Positions 16,040-23,837 of a stretch of 64,000 nt of DNA are shown here, piece by piece. The DNA is from Pseudomonas fluorescens (lineage in GTDB: Bacteria; Pseudomonadota; Gammaproteobacteria; Pseudomonadales; Pseudomonadaceae), in assembly GCF_000802965.1 (NCBI RefSeq), contig NZ_JSAK01000043.1:1-64000 (forward strand). Reading direction: 5' to 3'. How positions within the stretch are numbered: position 1 is the first letter of the stretch; each line of letters begins with the position of its first letter. The notes beneath the pieces are model-generated. The model did no database searches, was not told the DNA's origin, and was given only the letters and a program-made list of their open reading frames with translations. The position numbers were made by a program, and so were the translations under genes.

Positions 16040-16474
16040 TTACCGGCTTTCCCCCAACGCCAGATTCACCGCCAGCCACCCATTCACCGCCGCCTCCCCA
16101 GCCTCGGCGAACACCCGCTCCAGCAATTTCACCTGTTCACGGCGCAACGACTGTTCGAAACGCGCACCGTCCTCAGTCAGTTCCAGCAGCCGTTTACGCT
16201 TGTCAGTCTCGGACGCAACGCTGTTCACCAAATGCATTTCCATCAACTGACGCAGCGGGATGTTCAGCGCTTGCTTGCTCACATCGAGCAATGCCAACAA
16301 CTCCTTCACGCTCAGGTTCGGATAACGGGCGATGAAAAACACGATGCGTTGGTGCACCCGGCTCAAACCGCGACGCTCAAGCATTTCATCGGCTTTGGCG
16401 GTGAAAGCCTGGTAACCGAAGAAAAACGCTTCCATGGCCTGTTGCTGGGAAATCGGGTTTTTAAGGTCAAGCAT
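16040..16474 (-). CDS. MarR-family transcriptional regulator
   Basis: 144 aa winged-helix protein. The helix-turn-helix spans about residues 50-75 (LSVKELLALLDVSKQALNIP) and the wing region with DKRKRLLELT follows. It has no cysteine, so redox sensing of the OhrR type is unlikely. It is divergent from a PLP aminotransferase gene, and the 81-bp gap contains a GTCAA-N5-TTGAC palindrome (16508-16522), the usual layout for a local repressor. Ligand unknown. Confidence 0.9.
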   Translation of the reverse strand: MLDLKNPISQQQAMEAFFFGYQAFTAKADEMLERRGLSRVHQRIVFFIARYPNLSVKELLALLDVSKQALNIPLRQLMEMHLVNSVASETDKRKRLLELTEDGARFEQSLRREQVKLLERVFAEAGEAAVNGWLAVNLALGESR

Positions 16475-16507
16475 ATTGACGTATCCGCTCGGGCTGTCGT
16501 AATTTCG

Positions 16508-16522
16508 GTCAACAAGTTTGAC
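16508..16522. promoter_or_regulatory. Putative MarR operator GTCAA-N5-TTGAC
   Basis: Perfect inverted pentamers around CAAGT in the divergent MarR/aminotransferase promoter region. MarR-type sites are typically short palindromes of this spacing. Confidence 0.55.
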
Positions 16523-16555
16523 TCATTTTCCTCTGGCCTCGCTACCGGTGACCCC

Positions 16556-17722
16556 ATGGCTTTTTCCGAACGTGTCTCGCGCCTTAAAAGTTCTTTGATC
16601 CGTGAAATCCTCGCCGCGGCCCAGCGTCCTCAGGTGATGTCGTTCGCCGGGGGCTTGCCGGCCGAAGTCATGCTTCCCAAGGTCGAATGGACCGACATGC
16701 CGGTGTCCATGGGCCAATACGGCATGAGCGAAGGTGAGCCGGCTCTACGCGAAGCGCTGGCCGCTGAAGCCCGGGCGTTGGGAGTGCCTTGCGAGGCGAG
16801 TCAGGTGTTGGTGGTCAGCGGTTCCCAGCAAACCCTCGATCTGGCCGCCAAGCTGTACATCGACAAGGGCACCGAGATTCTGCTCGAAGCACCGACTTAC
16901 CTGGCGGCGCTGCAGATCTTCCAGTTGTTCGGTGCCGACTGCATCACCGTGCCGCTGGAGTCCGATGGGCCAGACTTGGCACAACTGCGCAGTCGCTTGG
17001 AAAAACATCGTCCGGCCTTCATCTACCTGATTCCGACGTTCCAGAATCCATCGGCCATGCGGTACAGCGAAGCCAAGCGCGACGCGGTGGCAGCGTTGCT
17101 GGATGAATTTGGCGTGACGCTGATTGAGGATGAGCCATACCGCGAATTGACCTTCGACGGTGGCAGTGCGACGCCAATCGTCAGTCGCTTGAAAAAATCC
17201 AGCTGGATTTACACAGGCACTGTGTCGAAAACCCTGTTGCCGGGTTTGCGCGTTGGTTATCTGATCGCCAGTCCGGACCTGTTCCCGCACCTATTGAAAC
17301 TCAAGCAATCCGCGGATCTGCACACCAATCGGGTCGGCCAGTGGCAGGCGCTGCAATGGATCGGCACTGAGAAATACCAGCAGCATCTGAGCGAATTGCG
17401 TGACTTCTACCGGGTGCGTCGCGACGCGTTTCAGTCGGCGCTGGAAACGCATTTCTCCGATCTGGCGGATTGGAATGTGCCGCAGGGCGGGTTGTTTTTC
17501 TGGCTGACGCTGAAGCAGCCGATGGATACTCGAACGCTGCTCAACACGGCGCTGGCCAGTGATGTGGCGTTCATGCCTGGGGAACCGTTCTTCCCGGATC
17601 CGGATAACAATCCCGGACACCTGAGATTGAATTTCAGCCACATCGACCCGGCGCGACTGGATGAAGGATTGAAACGGTTGGCGGCGGTGGTGCGGCAGGC
17701 GCAGGCTGCGCGAGCGGCATAG
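16556..17722 (+). CDS. PLP-dependent aminotransferase, class I/II (2-aminoadipate/MocR-type branch)
   Basis: 388 aa from the ATG at 16556 (MAFSERVSRLKSS); the frame extends upstream but runs across the MarR operator. There is no obvious Shine-Dalgarno. Features of the fold-type I aminotransferase: SFAGGLPAE near the N terminus, PTFQNPSA, DEPYREL, and the PLP lysine in TGTVSKTLLPGLRVGY. The N-terminal DNA-binding domain of MocR regulators is absent, so it acts as a plain enzyme. Substrate unclear; relatives are annotated as 2-aminoadipate or aromatic/branched-chain transaminases. A bidirectional terminator follows. Confidence 0.88.
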   Translation: MAFSERVSRLKSSLIREILAAAQRPQVMSFAGGLPAEVMLPKVEWTDMPVSMGQYGMSEGEPALREALAAEARALGVPCEASQVLVVSGSQQTLDLAAKLYIDKGTEILLEAPTYLAALQIFQLFGADCITVPLESDGPDLAQLRSRLEKHRPAFIYLIPTFQNPSAMRYSEAKRDAVAALLDEFGVTLIEDEPYRELTFDGGSATPIVSRLKKSSWIYTGTVSKTLLPGLRVGYLIASPDLFPHLLKLKQSADLHTNRVGQWQALQWIGTEKYQQHLSELRDFYRVRRDAFQSALETHFSDLADWNVPQGGLFFWLTLKQPMDTRTLLNTALASDVAFMPGEPFFPDPDNNPGHLRLNFSHIDPARLDEGLKRLAAVVRQAQAARAA

Positions 17723-17729
17723 ATAAAAA

Positions 17730-17754
17730 AACCGGCTCAAGGGCCGGTTTATTT
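17730..17754. terminator. Bidirectional terminator
   Basis: AACCGGC, loop TCAAGG, GCCGGTT with A-run before and TTATTTAT after. Eight bases after the aminotransferase stop. Confidence 0.85.
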
Positions 17755-17786
17755 ATGTCTGAGATTGGTAGCGTTTGTATCGGCCA

Positions 17787-17808
17787 CATCGCTGGCTTGC
17801 CAGCGATG
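17787..17808. repeat. Solitary REP palindrome
   Basis: CATCGCTGG CTTG CCAGCGATG with no partner and no GCTCCCACAGG tail, unlike the paired elements nearby. Confidence 0.7.
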
Positions 17809-17834
17809 AGGCCATTAATCACACCACCAAAACC

Positions 17835-18206
17835 TCAGGCTGCCGCGAAGCGCTTATCCAGATAATCAATAATTACCTTGGATTCATACATCCAGGTGGT
17901 CTGGCCATTCTCTTCGATGCGCAGGCACGGCACTTTGATCTTGCCGCCTTGCTCCAGCAGCGTCTGGCGATCCTGCTCGTTGTTCTTCGCATCACGCAAC
18001 GCCACCGGTACATTCAAGCGGCGCAGGGTGCGACGGGTTTTCACGCAGAATGGGCAGGCGTGAAATTGATACAGGGTCAGGTCCTTGGCAGCGGCTTCGA
18101 CCTGGGCCTGGGCAGCGGCGGGGCGCTTTTGCTTGCCTGGGCGAGTGAGGAAGTCGATGAAGATGATCAGTTGGCCAAGGCCGACACGAAGCGCTTTTAC
18201 GAACAC
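17835..18206 (-). CDS. Membrane-anchored glutaredoxin-like protein
   Basis: 123 aa. An N-terminal hydrophobic helix (about residues 6-20) is followed by a basic, alanine-rich linker and a thioredoxin-fold domain with the redox motif CPFC and the cis-proline segment KVPCLRI. The C-terminal half resembles the N-terminal domain of glutathione S-transferases (YESKVIIDYLDKRF). Probably a dithiol glutaredoxin tethered to the inner membrane. Partner unknown. It stands alone, upstream of the folE terminator. Confidence 0.85.
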   Translation of the reverse strand: MFVKALRVGLGQLIIFIDFLTRPGKQKRPAAAQAQVEAAAKDLTLYQFHACPFCVKTRRTLRRLNVPVALRDAKNNEQDRQTLLEQGGKIKVPCLRIEENGQTTWMYESKVIIDYLDKRFAAA

Positions 18207-18271
18207 GGTACAAGCCTCACGGTGCGAATAAAGAAAGGCGCGCAGCTTACCTGATTTTTCGCGGACGAAAA

Positions 18272-18296
18272 AAAACCGGCGATGAATGCCGGTTTT
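18272..18296 (-). terminator. Rho-independent terminator after folE
   Basis: AAAACCGGC, loop GATGAAT, GCCGGTTTT: works on the minus strand right after the folE stop. Confidence 0.85.
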
Positions 18297-18310
18297 CTTC
18301 GTGTGGCGAA

Positions 18311-18856
18311 TTACTTGATGAGGCTGAGGAATTCGCTGCGGGTGGCGGCGTTTTCACGGAACTCACCGAGCATCACCGAGGTGATCATCGACGAATTCTG
18401 CTTTTCCACACCGCGCATCATCATGCACATGTGCTTGGCCTCGATCACCACCGCAACGCCCAGGGCGCCGGTGACTTGCTGGACCGCGTCGGCGATCTGG
18501 CGGCTGAGGTTTTCCTGGATCTGCAGGCGGCGGGCGTACATATCGACGATCCGCGCGACTTTCGACAAGCCCAGAACCTTGCCGCTCGGGATGTAGGCGA
18601 CGTGGGCCTTGCCGATGAACGGCAGCAGGTGGTGTTCGCACAACGAGTACAACTCGATGTCCTTGACCAGCACCATTTCGCTGTTGTCGGAACTGAACAA
18701 GGCACCGTTGGTGACTTCTTCCAGTGTCTGTTCATAGCCGCGGCAGAGGTACTGCATGGCTTTGGCGGCACGTTTTGGCGTGTCGAGCAGGCCCTCGCGG
18801 GAGACGTCCTCGCCCAATTGGCCGAGAATCGCGGTGTAATTCTGTTCCAGGGACAT
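18311..18856 (-). CDS. folE: GTP cyclohydrolase I
   Basis: 181 aa from the ATG at 18856 (MSLEQNYTAIL). The zinc-binding and catalytic motif CEHHLLPF is intact, with later HVAYIPSGKVLGLSK and AKHMCMMMRG blocks of type I enzymes. It converts GTP to 7,8-dihydroneopterin triphosphate for folate or pterin synthesis. Many pseudomonads carry more than one folE; nothing here tells which role this copy has. The next gene on the same strand is the Smr-domain gene 78 bp upstream. Confidence 0.95.
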   Translation of the reverse strand: MSLEQNYTAILGQLGEDVSREGLLDTPKRAAKAMQYLCRGYEQTLEEVTNGALFSSDNSEMVLVKDIELYSLCEHHLLPFIGKAHVAYIPSGKVLGLSKVARIVDMYARRLQIQENLSRQIADAVQQVTGALGVAVVIEAKHMCMMMRGVEKQNSSMITSVMLGEFRENAATRSEFLSLIK

Positions 18857-18934
18857 GAAACTACCTGTGGGATTTTTACGCAAAGGGCAAGGGTACGGTG
18901 GCAAACACGACGCTGCAAGCGTGACGCATCAGCT

Positions 18935-19492
18935 TTACTCGTCGCGACCTTCCATCATGGTTCGTTTGAGCATCACATAAACAGCGCCGGCGCCGCCGTG
19001 TCTGGCCTGGCAGGAGGTGAAGCCAAGGACCTGCGAATGCTGACGCAGCCAGGTGTTGACGTGGCTTTTGATCATCGGTCGCTTGCCATCAAGACGCACG
19101 GCTTTACCGTGGGTGACACGTACGCAGCGGATTTCGAACTTGGTCGCTTCAGCGAGGAAAGCCCAGAGGGTTTCCCGGGCCTTTTCCACGCTCATGCCAT
19201 GCAGGTCGAGGCTGCCCTCGAACGGAATCTGCCCGATCTTGAGCTTGCGCATCTGGCTTTCCTGCACACCGTCGCGTGCCCACATCAGCTCGTCTTCCGG
19301 GCCGACGTCGATCACGAACTGATCGGACAGCCCATCAACGGTGGTGGCATCGGTGCGAACGGTGGCGGCTTGACGCAGCTTGGCGATCTGTGCGCGGTCA
19401 GCCTTGGGTTTGCCGGTTTCGGCGCGATCGTGCTTGATCGGCTTGACGCCTTGGATCGCGCTTTTGAACAGGGAAAAATCGTCGTCTTGCAT
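18935..19492 (-). CDS. Smr-domain protein (SmrB/YfcN-like)
   Basis: 185 aa. The C-terminal Smr domain shows LDLHGMSVEKAR (about residue 95) and HGKA, with a late GGAGAVYVML. Smr domains are endonuclease-like; SmrB in E. coli cleaves mRNA at collided ribosomes, and its gene also neighbours prmB and aroC there. The N-terminal part is charged and probably flexible. The same strand and order as folE suggests co-transcription. Confidence 0.88.
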   Translation of the reverse strand: MQDDDFSLFKSAIQGVKPIKHDRAETGKPKADRAQIAKLRQAATVRTDATTVDGLSDQFVIDVGPEDELMWARDGVQESQMRKLKIGQIPFEGSLDLHGMSVEKARETLWAFLAEATKFEIRCVRVTHGKAVRLDGKRPMIKSHVNTWLRQHSQVLGFTSCQARHGGAGAVYVMLKRTMMEGRDE

Positions 19493-19568
19493 GTCAGCCT
19501 CCGCGAAGGGCGGCCAGTTTACCCAACTCGACGCGAATGGGCGCGCGACAAAATGCGCGGCGTCCGGA

Positions 19569-19889
19569 TCAGTCGTGTTTTTTCATCAGATGCGGGGACA
19601 TGTTCAACTCCCGCGACTGCCGCGAACGACGGCGGCAGCGACGCCACAGCCACACGCCGATGTACAGCACGAACAGGCCAATCGCCAGAATCACCGCTGC
19701 ACCGCCCCGGTTGGTATTCAACTCGCCCAGGGCAGGCACATGGCCGAACAGGGCGGCGGCACCGGCCATGGCGAGCAACACACCGGACATCGCCAGCAGC
19801 GCCGCAATGGTTGCGCCGATTCGAAAACGCCAATTGCTTTGGCCTTTGGGCCGCAAGCGGCGAGCGTCAAAACCATCGGATAACTTCAT
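19569..19889 (-). CDS. Small two-helix inner-membrane protein
   Basis: 106 aa with two hydrophobic helices (about residues 24-48 and 62-82), a basic arginine-rich stretch after the second helix, and a charged tail. No catalytic motif. Not a family I can name; conserved position between the Smr gene and the isochorismatase-like gene is the only functional clue. Confidence 0.7.
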   Translation of the reverse strand: MKLSDGFDARRLRPKGQSNWRFRIGATIAALLAMSGVLLAMAGAAALFGHVPALGELNTNRGGAAVILAIGLFVLYIGVWLWRRCRRRSRQSRELNMSPHLMKKHD

Positions 19890-20020
19890 TCCGACCTTCC
19901 TCTATGGGTATCGGCCCTTCGACCGGGAGTTGACCGGGATGTTCCTGAGGCTAAGACAATTACGGCTGTTGAACGGTTTTTGCGGATGAGCGGTGGTTTC
20001 GACCGCTCATGAGGTGTTGA

Positions 20021-20611
20021 TCAAACCAGATCGTTGGTCAGGGCGAGGGCGGCAAAGTTGTCGGCCATGATCGCCATTTCGGTCTGCTGCACATGCTCGG
20101 CGCTCAGCACACCGCCTTTGTACGGCAGATCGCGGGTGGCGCAGGCGTCTTCAACGAGGGTGCAACGAAAACCCAGGTTTTTCGCCGCTCGCACGGTGGT
20201 GCTGACACTGGAATGACTCATGAAACCGCACACCACCAGGTCCACAGAGCCCAGGTCTTCCAGGCGTTTTTTCAGATCCGTGCCATGGAAAGCGCTTGGC
20301 AGGATTTTTTCAATCTTGATTTCGCCCTCAAGCGGCTCCAGCCCGGGGATGAATTGCCCGCGTTCGCCACGTGGGTCAAACAGCCCGCCAACGGTGCCGA
20401 GATGGCTGACATGCACAATCGGCCGGCCGGCGGCGCGGGCGGCAGTGACCAATTGTTTGATGTTCGCGACGGCAGCATCCATGCCGCTCAGGGCCAGGGG
20501 ACCACTGAGATATTCTTTCTGGGCATCGATGATGATGAGGGTCGCGTGGCTCAGTTTGGCTGCTGCGTAACCGCGGCCGCTGAGTTGAAACATCGTTTGT
20601 GGAACGGACAT
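20021..20611 (-). CDS. Isochorismatase/cysteine-hydrolase family protein lacking the catalytic cysteine
   Basis: 196 aa from the ATG at 20611 (MSVPQTMFQ). The fold is clear: LIIIDAQKEYL holds the catalytic aspartate, followed by IVHVSHLG and an ILPSAFHGTDL segment. In nicotinamidase-like hydrolases the next motif reads G.MTHMCVSTTARAA; here it is GFMSHSSVSTTVRAA, so the nucleophile cysteine is replaced by serine (codon AGT). True isochorismatases also lack the cysteine, so activity may remain or be changed. The 20612-20849 gap precedes the divergent prmB. Confidence 0.85.
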   Translation of the reverse strand: MSVPQTMFQLSGRGYAAAKLSHATLIIIDAQKEYLSGPLALSGMDAAVANIKQLVTAARAAGRPIVHVSHLGTVGGLFDPRGERGQFIPGLEPLEGEIKIEKILPSAFHGTDLKKRLEDLGSVDLVVCGFMSHSSVSTTVRAAKNLGFRCTLVEDACATRDLPYKGGVLSAEHVQQTEMAIMADNFAALALTNDLV

Positions 20612-20849
20612 TCTGGGGCTCCTTGGAGTGGGGCTTTTGCGCCATTGTCCTCTGGCTGAGCGGTTCTGTGAATCGCTACCATCGTAGGCACCGTCGTTAT
20701 TGGCGTACAGCGTTGTCAAGTGGCCCGTTTTGTTCAATGCCGAGCTGAAAAAAGAGAATAGTCCTACATTTGCTCCGGCGTTTTCCCGCGTCGTCGTCGC
20801 GACGTTTGGCTGTTAGAATCGCCCGTCGATTTTTCTGGAGTTTGCCGTC

Positions 20850-21758
20850 GTGATCACTTCCCGCCTTCGTACCCTGCGTGACCATATCCGTTGGGCCGTC
20901 AGCCGCTTCCATGGGGAGGATCTTTTTTTCGGCCATGGCACCGACAACGCCTGGGACGAAGCCCGTCAACTGGTGTTGGGTGCGCTGCACCTGCCATGGG
21001 AAATCGCCGACAGCTACCTCGACTGCAATCTGGAAGAAGACGAACTGGTCCACTTGCAGCTATTGCTCAAACGCCGCATCGAAGAGCGCGTGCCGACCGC
21101 TTACCTGCTGGGTGAAGCCTGGTTCTGTGGCATGTCGTTCATCGTCGACGAGCGCGTGTTGATCCCGCGTTCGCCGATTGGCGAGTTGATCGAAAACCGT
21201 TTCACCCCATGGCTGGGCACCGAGCCTGCAAGGATTCTTGACCTTTGCACCGGTTCCGGTTGCATCGGCATTGCCTGCGCCTACGAGTTCCAGAACGCCG
21301 AGGTGGTGCTGGCCGACCTGTCGTTCGAAGCGCTGGAAGTGGCCAACCAGAACATTGAGCGTCACGGCGTCGATGAGCGGGTCTACACCGTCCAGGGCGA
21401 TGGTTTCGATGGCTTGCCGGGGCAGCGTTTCGACTTGATCGTGTCGAACCCGCCTTATGTCGATGCCGAAGATTTCGCCGACATGCCGGACGAATACCAG
21501 CACGAACCGGAACTGGGCCTGGCGTGCGGCGATGACGGCTTGAACCTGGTGCGGCGCATGCTCGCCGAAGCGGCGGATCATCTGACCGAGAAGGGCTTGC
21601 TGATTGTCGAAGTGGGCAACAGCCAGGTTCACGTCGAGGCGTTGTACCCCGAAGTCGACTTCGCCTGGCTGGAGTTCGAGCGCGGCGGGCATGGCGTGTT
21701 CATGTTGACCGCCGAACAGTGCCGCGATCATCAGGCGTTGTTTGCTTCCCGCGTTTGA
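20850..21758 (+). CDS. prmB: 50S ribosomal protein L3 N5-glutamine methyltransferase
   Basis: 302 aa. The N-terminal helical domain is followed by a class I SAM methyltransferase with ILDLCTGSGCIGI (motif I) and the substrate-binding VSNPPYVDA typical of HemK/PrmB enzymes. PrmB methylates a glutamine of ribosomal protein L3 during 50S assembly. The GTG start at 20850 opens with MITSRLRTLRDHIRW as in other PrmB proteins. Neighbouring aroC and the smr gene recall the E. coli order smrB-prmB-aroC. Confidence 0.95.
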   Translation: MITSRLRTLRDHIRWAVSRFHGEDLFFGHGTDNAWDEARQLVLGALHLPWEIADSYLDCNLEEDELVHLQLLLKRRIEERVPTAYLLGEAWFCGMSFIVDERVLIPRSPIGELIENRFTPWLGTEPARILDLCTGSGCIGIACAYEFQNAEVVLADLSFEALEVANQNIERHGVDERVYTVQGDGFDGLPGQRFDLIVSNPPYVDAEDFADMPDEYQHEPELGLACGDDGLNLVRRMLAEAADHLTEKGLLIVEVGNSQVHVEALYPEVDFAWLEFERGGHGVFMLTAEQCRDHQALFASRV

Positions 21759-21771
21759 TTCGTTGAAACCC

Positions 21772-21861
21772 TATCGCTGGCAAGCCAGCTCCCACAGGTT
21801 ATGTGTCGTGCCAATACATGAGGCAAACACAAAACTTGTGGGAGCTGGCTTGCCAGCGATG
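21772..21861. repeat. REPIN
   Basis: TATCGCTGGCAAGCCAGCTC CCACAGG and inverted TTGTGGGAGCTGGCTTGCCA GCGATG arms. Right after the prmB stop, between convergent genes. Confidence 0.85.
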
Positions 21862-21874
21862 GCAGCGCCGCCGA

Positions 21875-22666
21875 TTACCGGTGTGTCGCAATCCAGATCA
21901 ACAACCCCGCCTGAAACACCGCAAACGCCACCAGGCAGGTAATGGTGAAACGCAACCCGGCGTCTTCGCGTTTGTACTTGCTGACCTTCTCTTCGTGTTT
22001 CTTCAGTTTGACTTCTTGCTCCAGCAGATTCTGTTCGGCTTGCTGAAGCATCGCCGCCGCCTCAAGAATCTCCACGATCTGCAGTTTTTCCGTGTTCCAG
22101 TCGCCCACCAGCTCGCTGACCTGCACGGCTTTGACGCTGCCCTTCAGATGCTGGGCGTCGGCGTAAACCACATCGAAACCGTGCACTCGCAAAAAATGAT
22201 CACGACGCAGGCGCGTGTCTTCGTTCAACGCATCCTTGTTGTTCAGGTCTGTGCCGTCGACGGTGTAACCGGGCCAGCGTTTTTTCGCCCAGGTAATGCC
22301 TTGCGCAGCCATGAAACGGCCGATACCACGGTTCAGCGGTTCAATCTGCAGGCCGCTGTCTGGCCCGAAATGCACGCGTTTTTCGGCGTGATCGACCCAC
22401 ACGTCCAGATGATTCTGTTCCTTGCGTACGCGCTGGCCGGGCAGGGTGATGCTCATGCGCATCAGGCTGCGCTGCTTGTCGTTGCGTTCGGCGTAACCGA
22501 ATTCGACAAAACGCAGGGGACGCCCACCGGTGCTGCGGTCAGTCTGCAACGGCGCCAGACGGAGCATCTTGTGGTGCTCGACGTGGACGTCCGCCCAGGG
22601 CAGCTCGACCGCTGGCGGTGCGTCTTTTTCAGCGGTGGTGTCGGATGAAGTCTGGGTATCAGTCAT
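21875..22666 (-). CDS. Conserved hypothetical protein with C-terminal membrane anchor
   Basis: 263 aa. A soluble N-terminal region (residues 1 to about 175), a charged heptad-like stretch (about 190-235, rich in E, K, Q and L) that looks like a coiled coil, then one membrane helix near the C terminus (about 240-259). No signal peptide, so the bulk should face the cytoplasm, tail-anchored. No family recognised. It lies between prmB and an alpha/beta hydrolase, with separate transcription likely. Confidence 0.75.
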   Translation of the reverse strand: MTDTQTSSDTTAEKDAPPAVELPWADVHVEHHKMLRLAPLQTDRSTGGRPLRFVEFGYAERNDKQRSLMRMSITLPGQRVRKEQNHLDVWVDHAEKRVHFGPDSGLQIEPLNRGIGRFMAAQGITWAKKRWPGYTVDGTDLNNKDALNEDTRLRRDHFLRVHGFDVVYADAQHLKGSVKAVQVSELVGDWNTEKLQIVEILEAAAMLQQAEQNLLEQEVKLKKHEEKVSKYKREDAGLRFTITCLVAFAVFQAGLLIWIATHR

Positions 22667-22694
22667 AACGGCGAGATCCTGTCCAAGCTCTGCT

Positions 22695-22722
22695 TGTCGC
22701 CAGCCATTGCGCTGGCGACAAA
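22695..22722 (-). terminator. Strong hairpin downstream of the alpha/beta hydrolase gene
   Basis: TTGTCGCCAGC and GCTGGCGACAA, a perfect 11-bp stem with a 6-nt loop, between the hydrolase stop and the hypothetical gene start. No U-run follows on the minus strand, so termination is only probable. Confidence 0.5.
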
Positions 22723-22755
22723 GGCTTATCGGCCGTTTTTTTCAGGACTGGAGGG

Positions 22756-23709
22756 CTAACTGCTGCGAAGTCCGTCAATAAACCCAATGATTCTCGTGCC
22801 CAGTTCAGCCGCCAGGGGCAATTGTGGATCTTTATAAGAGGCCAATTGCCGTTTCACGTCGTTGGGCACGATGCGCATGACGTGGTTCATGCCTTCAATC
22901 AGTGCCAGTTCGGCGTCCGGTTTGGCGGCCTTGAGCAGTTTGGCGTCATTGATACCGACCTGAATGTCGTTGCTGCCCTGGATGATCAGTGCCGGCATTT
23001 TCAACTTGGCGAAAGCCGCCGCAGGGTCCTGGCGGAACAATGAAATCAAGTAAGGCTGCACACTCGGACGGAAAATTACCTGTAATTGCGGCGGTACGTT
23101 GTCGTCGGTTTTTCCGGCCTTGAGGCTGTCGAGCAATTCATTGCTACGCAGCATCAGCGGCGGCGGCAGGCGATTGCTCAGTTGTTCGCGCAAGACTTGA
23201 TCGATCGGCCGGGCGCTGCCGGACATGGAAATGACTGCCGCCGCATCGACGCTCGGCGCCGCGAGGCTGGCAATCAACGCGCCTTCGCTGTGGCCCAGCA
23301 GAATCAGCTGGTTGAAGCGCGGGTCGGTTTTAAGTTTTCGGCCCCAGGCTTCGGTGTCAGCCACGTAAGCTTCCACCGACAGGTTGCGCTCGTCGGGGGT
23401 GGCTGCCAGGCTCGCCGCCACGCCGCGCTTGTCGTAGCGCACACTGGCGATGTTGTGCTTGGCCAGCACCCAGGCCAAACGCTTGAGACTGTCATTGCGC
23501 CCGCCGTCGGGGTTATTTCCGTCGCGATCCGTAGGACCGGAGCCGGAAATGATCAGGACAACAGGAACCGGCGTGTCGGATTTAGGCAACAACAATGAGC
23601 CGAAAAGCTCACCGGTGCCGGTGTCCAACGTGATCGGCCTTTGCAGGACAGTGGCCTGGGCGAAGCCGGATATCAGGGTAAGGCTCAAGGCTAGAACTCG
23701 CAGCATCAT
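22756..23709 (-). CDS. Exported alpha/beta hydrolase
   Basis: 317 aa from the ATG at 23709. The signal peptide ends around residue 18 (GFAQA). The fold shows the oxyanion segment IISGSGPTDRDG, the nucleophile elbow GHSEGA and a late GMNHVMR with the catalytic histidine. A secreted serine esterase or peptidase of the dienelactone-hydrolase-like branch. Substrate unknown. Start choice is uncertain: two adjacent ATGs (23709, 23706) and no strong ribosome binding site. Divergent from aroC. Confidence 0.85.
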   Translation of the reverse strand: MMLRVLALSLTLISGFAQATVLQRPITLDTGTGELFGSLLLPKSDTPVPVVLIISGSGPTDRDGNNPDGGRNDSLKRLAWVLAKHNIASVRYDKRGVAASLAATPDERNLSVEAYVADTEAWGRKLKTDPRFNQLILLGHSEGALIASLAAPSVDAAAVISMSGSARPIDQVLREQLSNRLPPPLMLRSNELLDSLKAGKTDDNVPPQLQVIFRPSVQPYLISLFRQDPAAAFAKLKMPALIIQGSNDIQVGINDAKLLKAAKPDAELALIEGMNHVMRIVPNDVKRQLASYKDPQLPLAAELGTRIIGFIDGLRSS

Positions 23710-23837
23710 CACGCCATCATTAACAAGATGCCGGTTGGACTCACAGGCACCCATAAGGTTCGAGGATGAACTACTTGGGTAGCCTGCGTATACTGGCGCG
23801 CATTACGAATTGGGTTCGATTTCACGGAGCGTCCTGC

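Noticed and set aside
16363..16717. Overlapping short frames opposite the MarR/aminotransferase start
   Set aside because: Shadows of clearly coding MarR and aminotransferase sequences.
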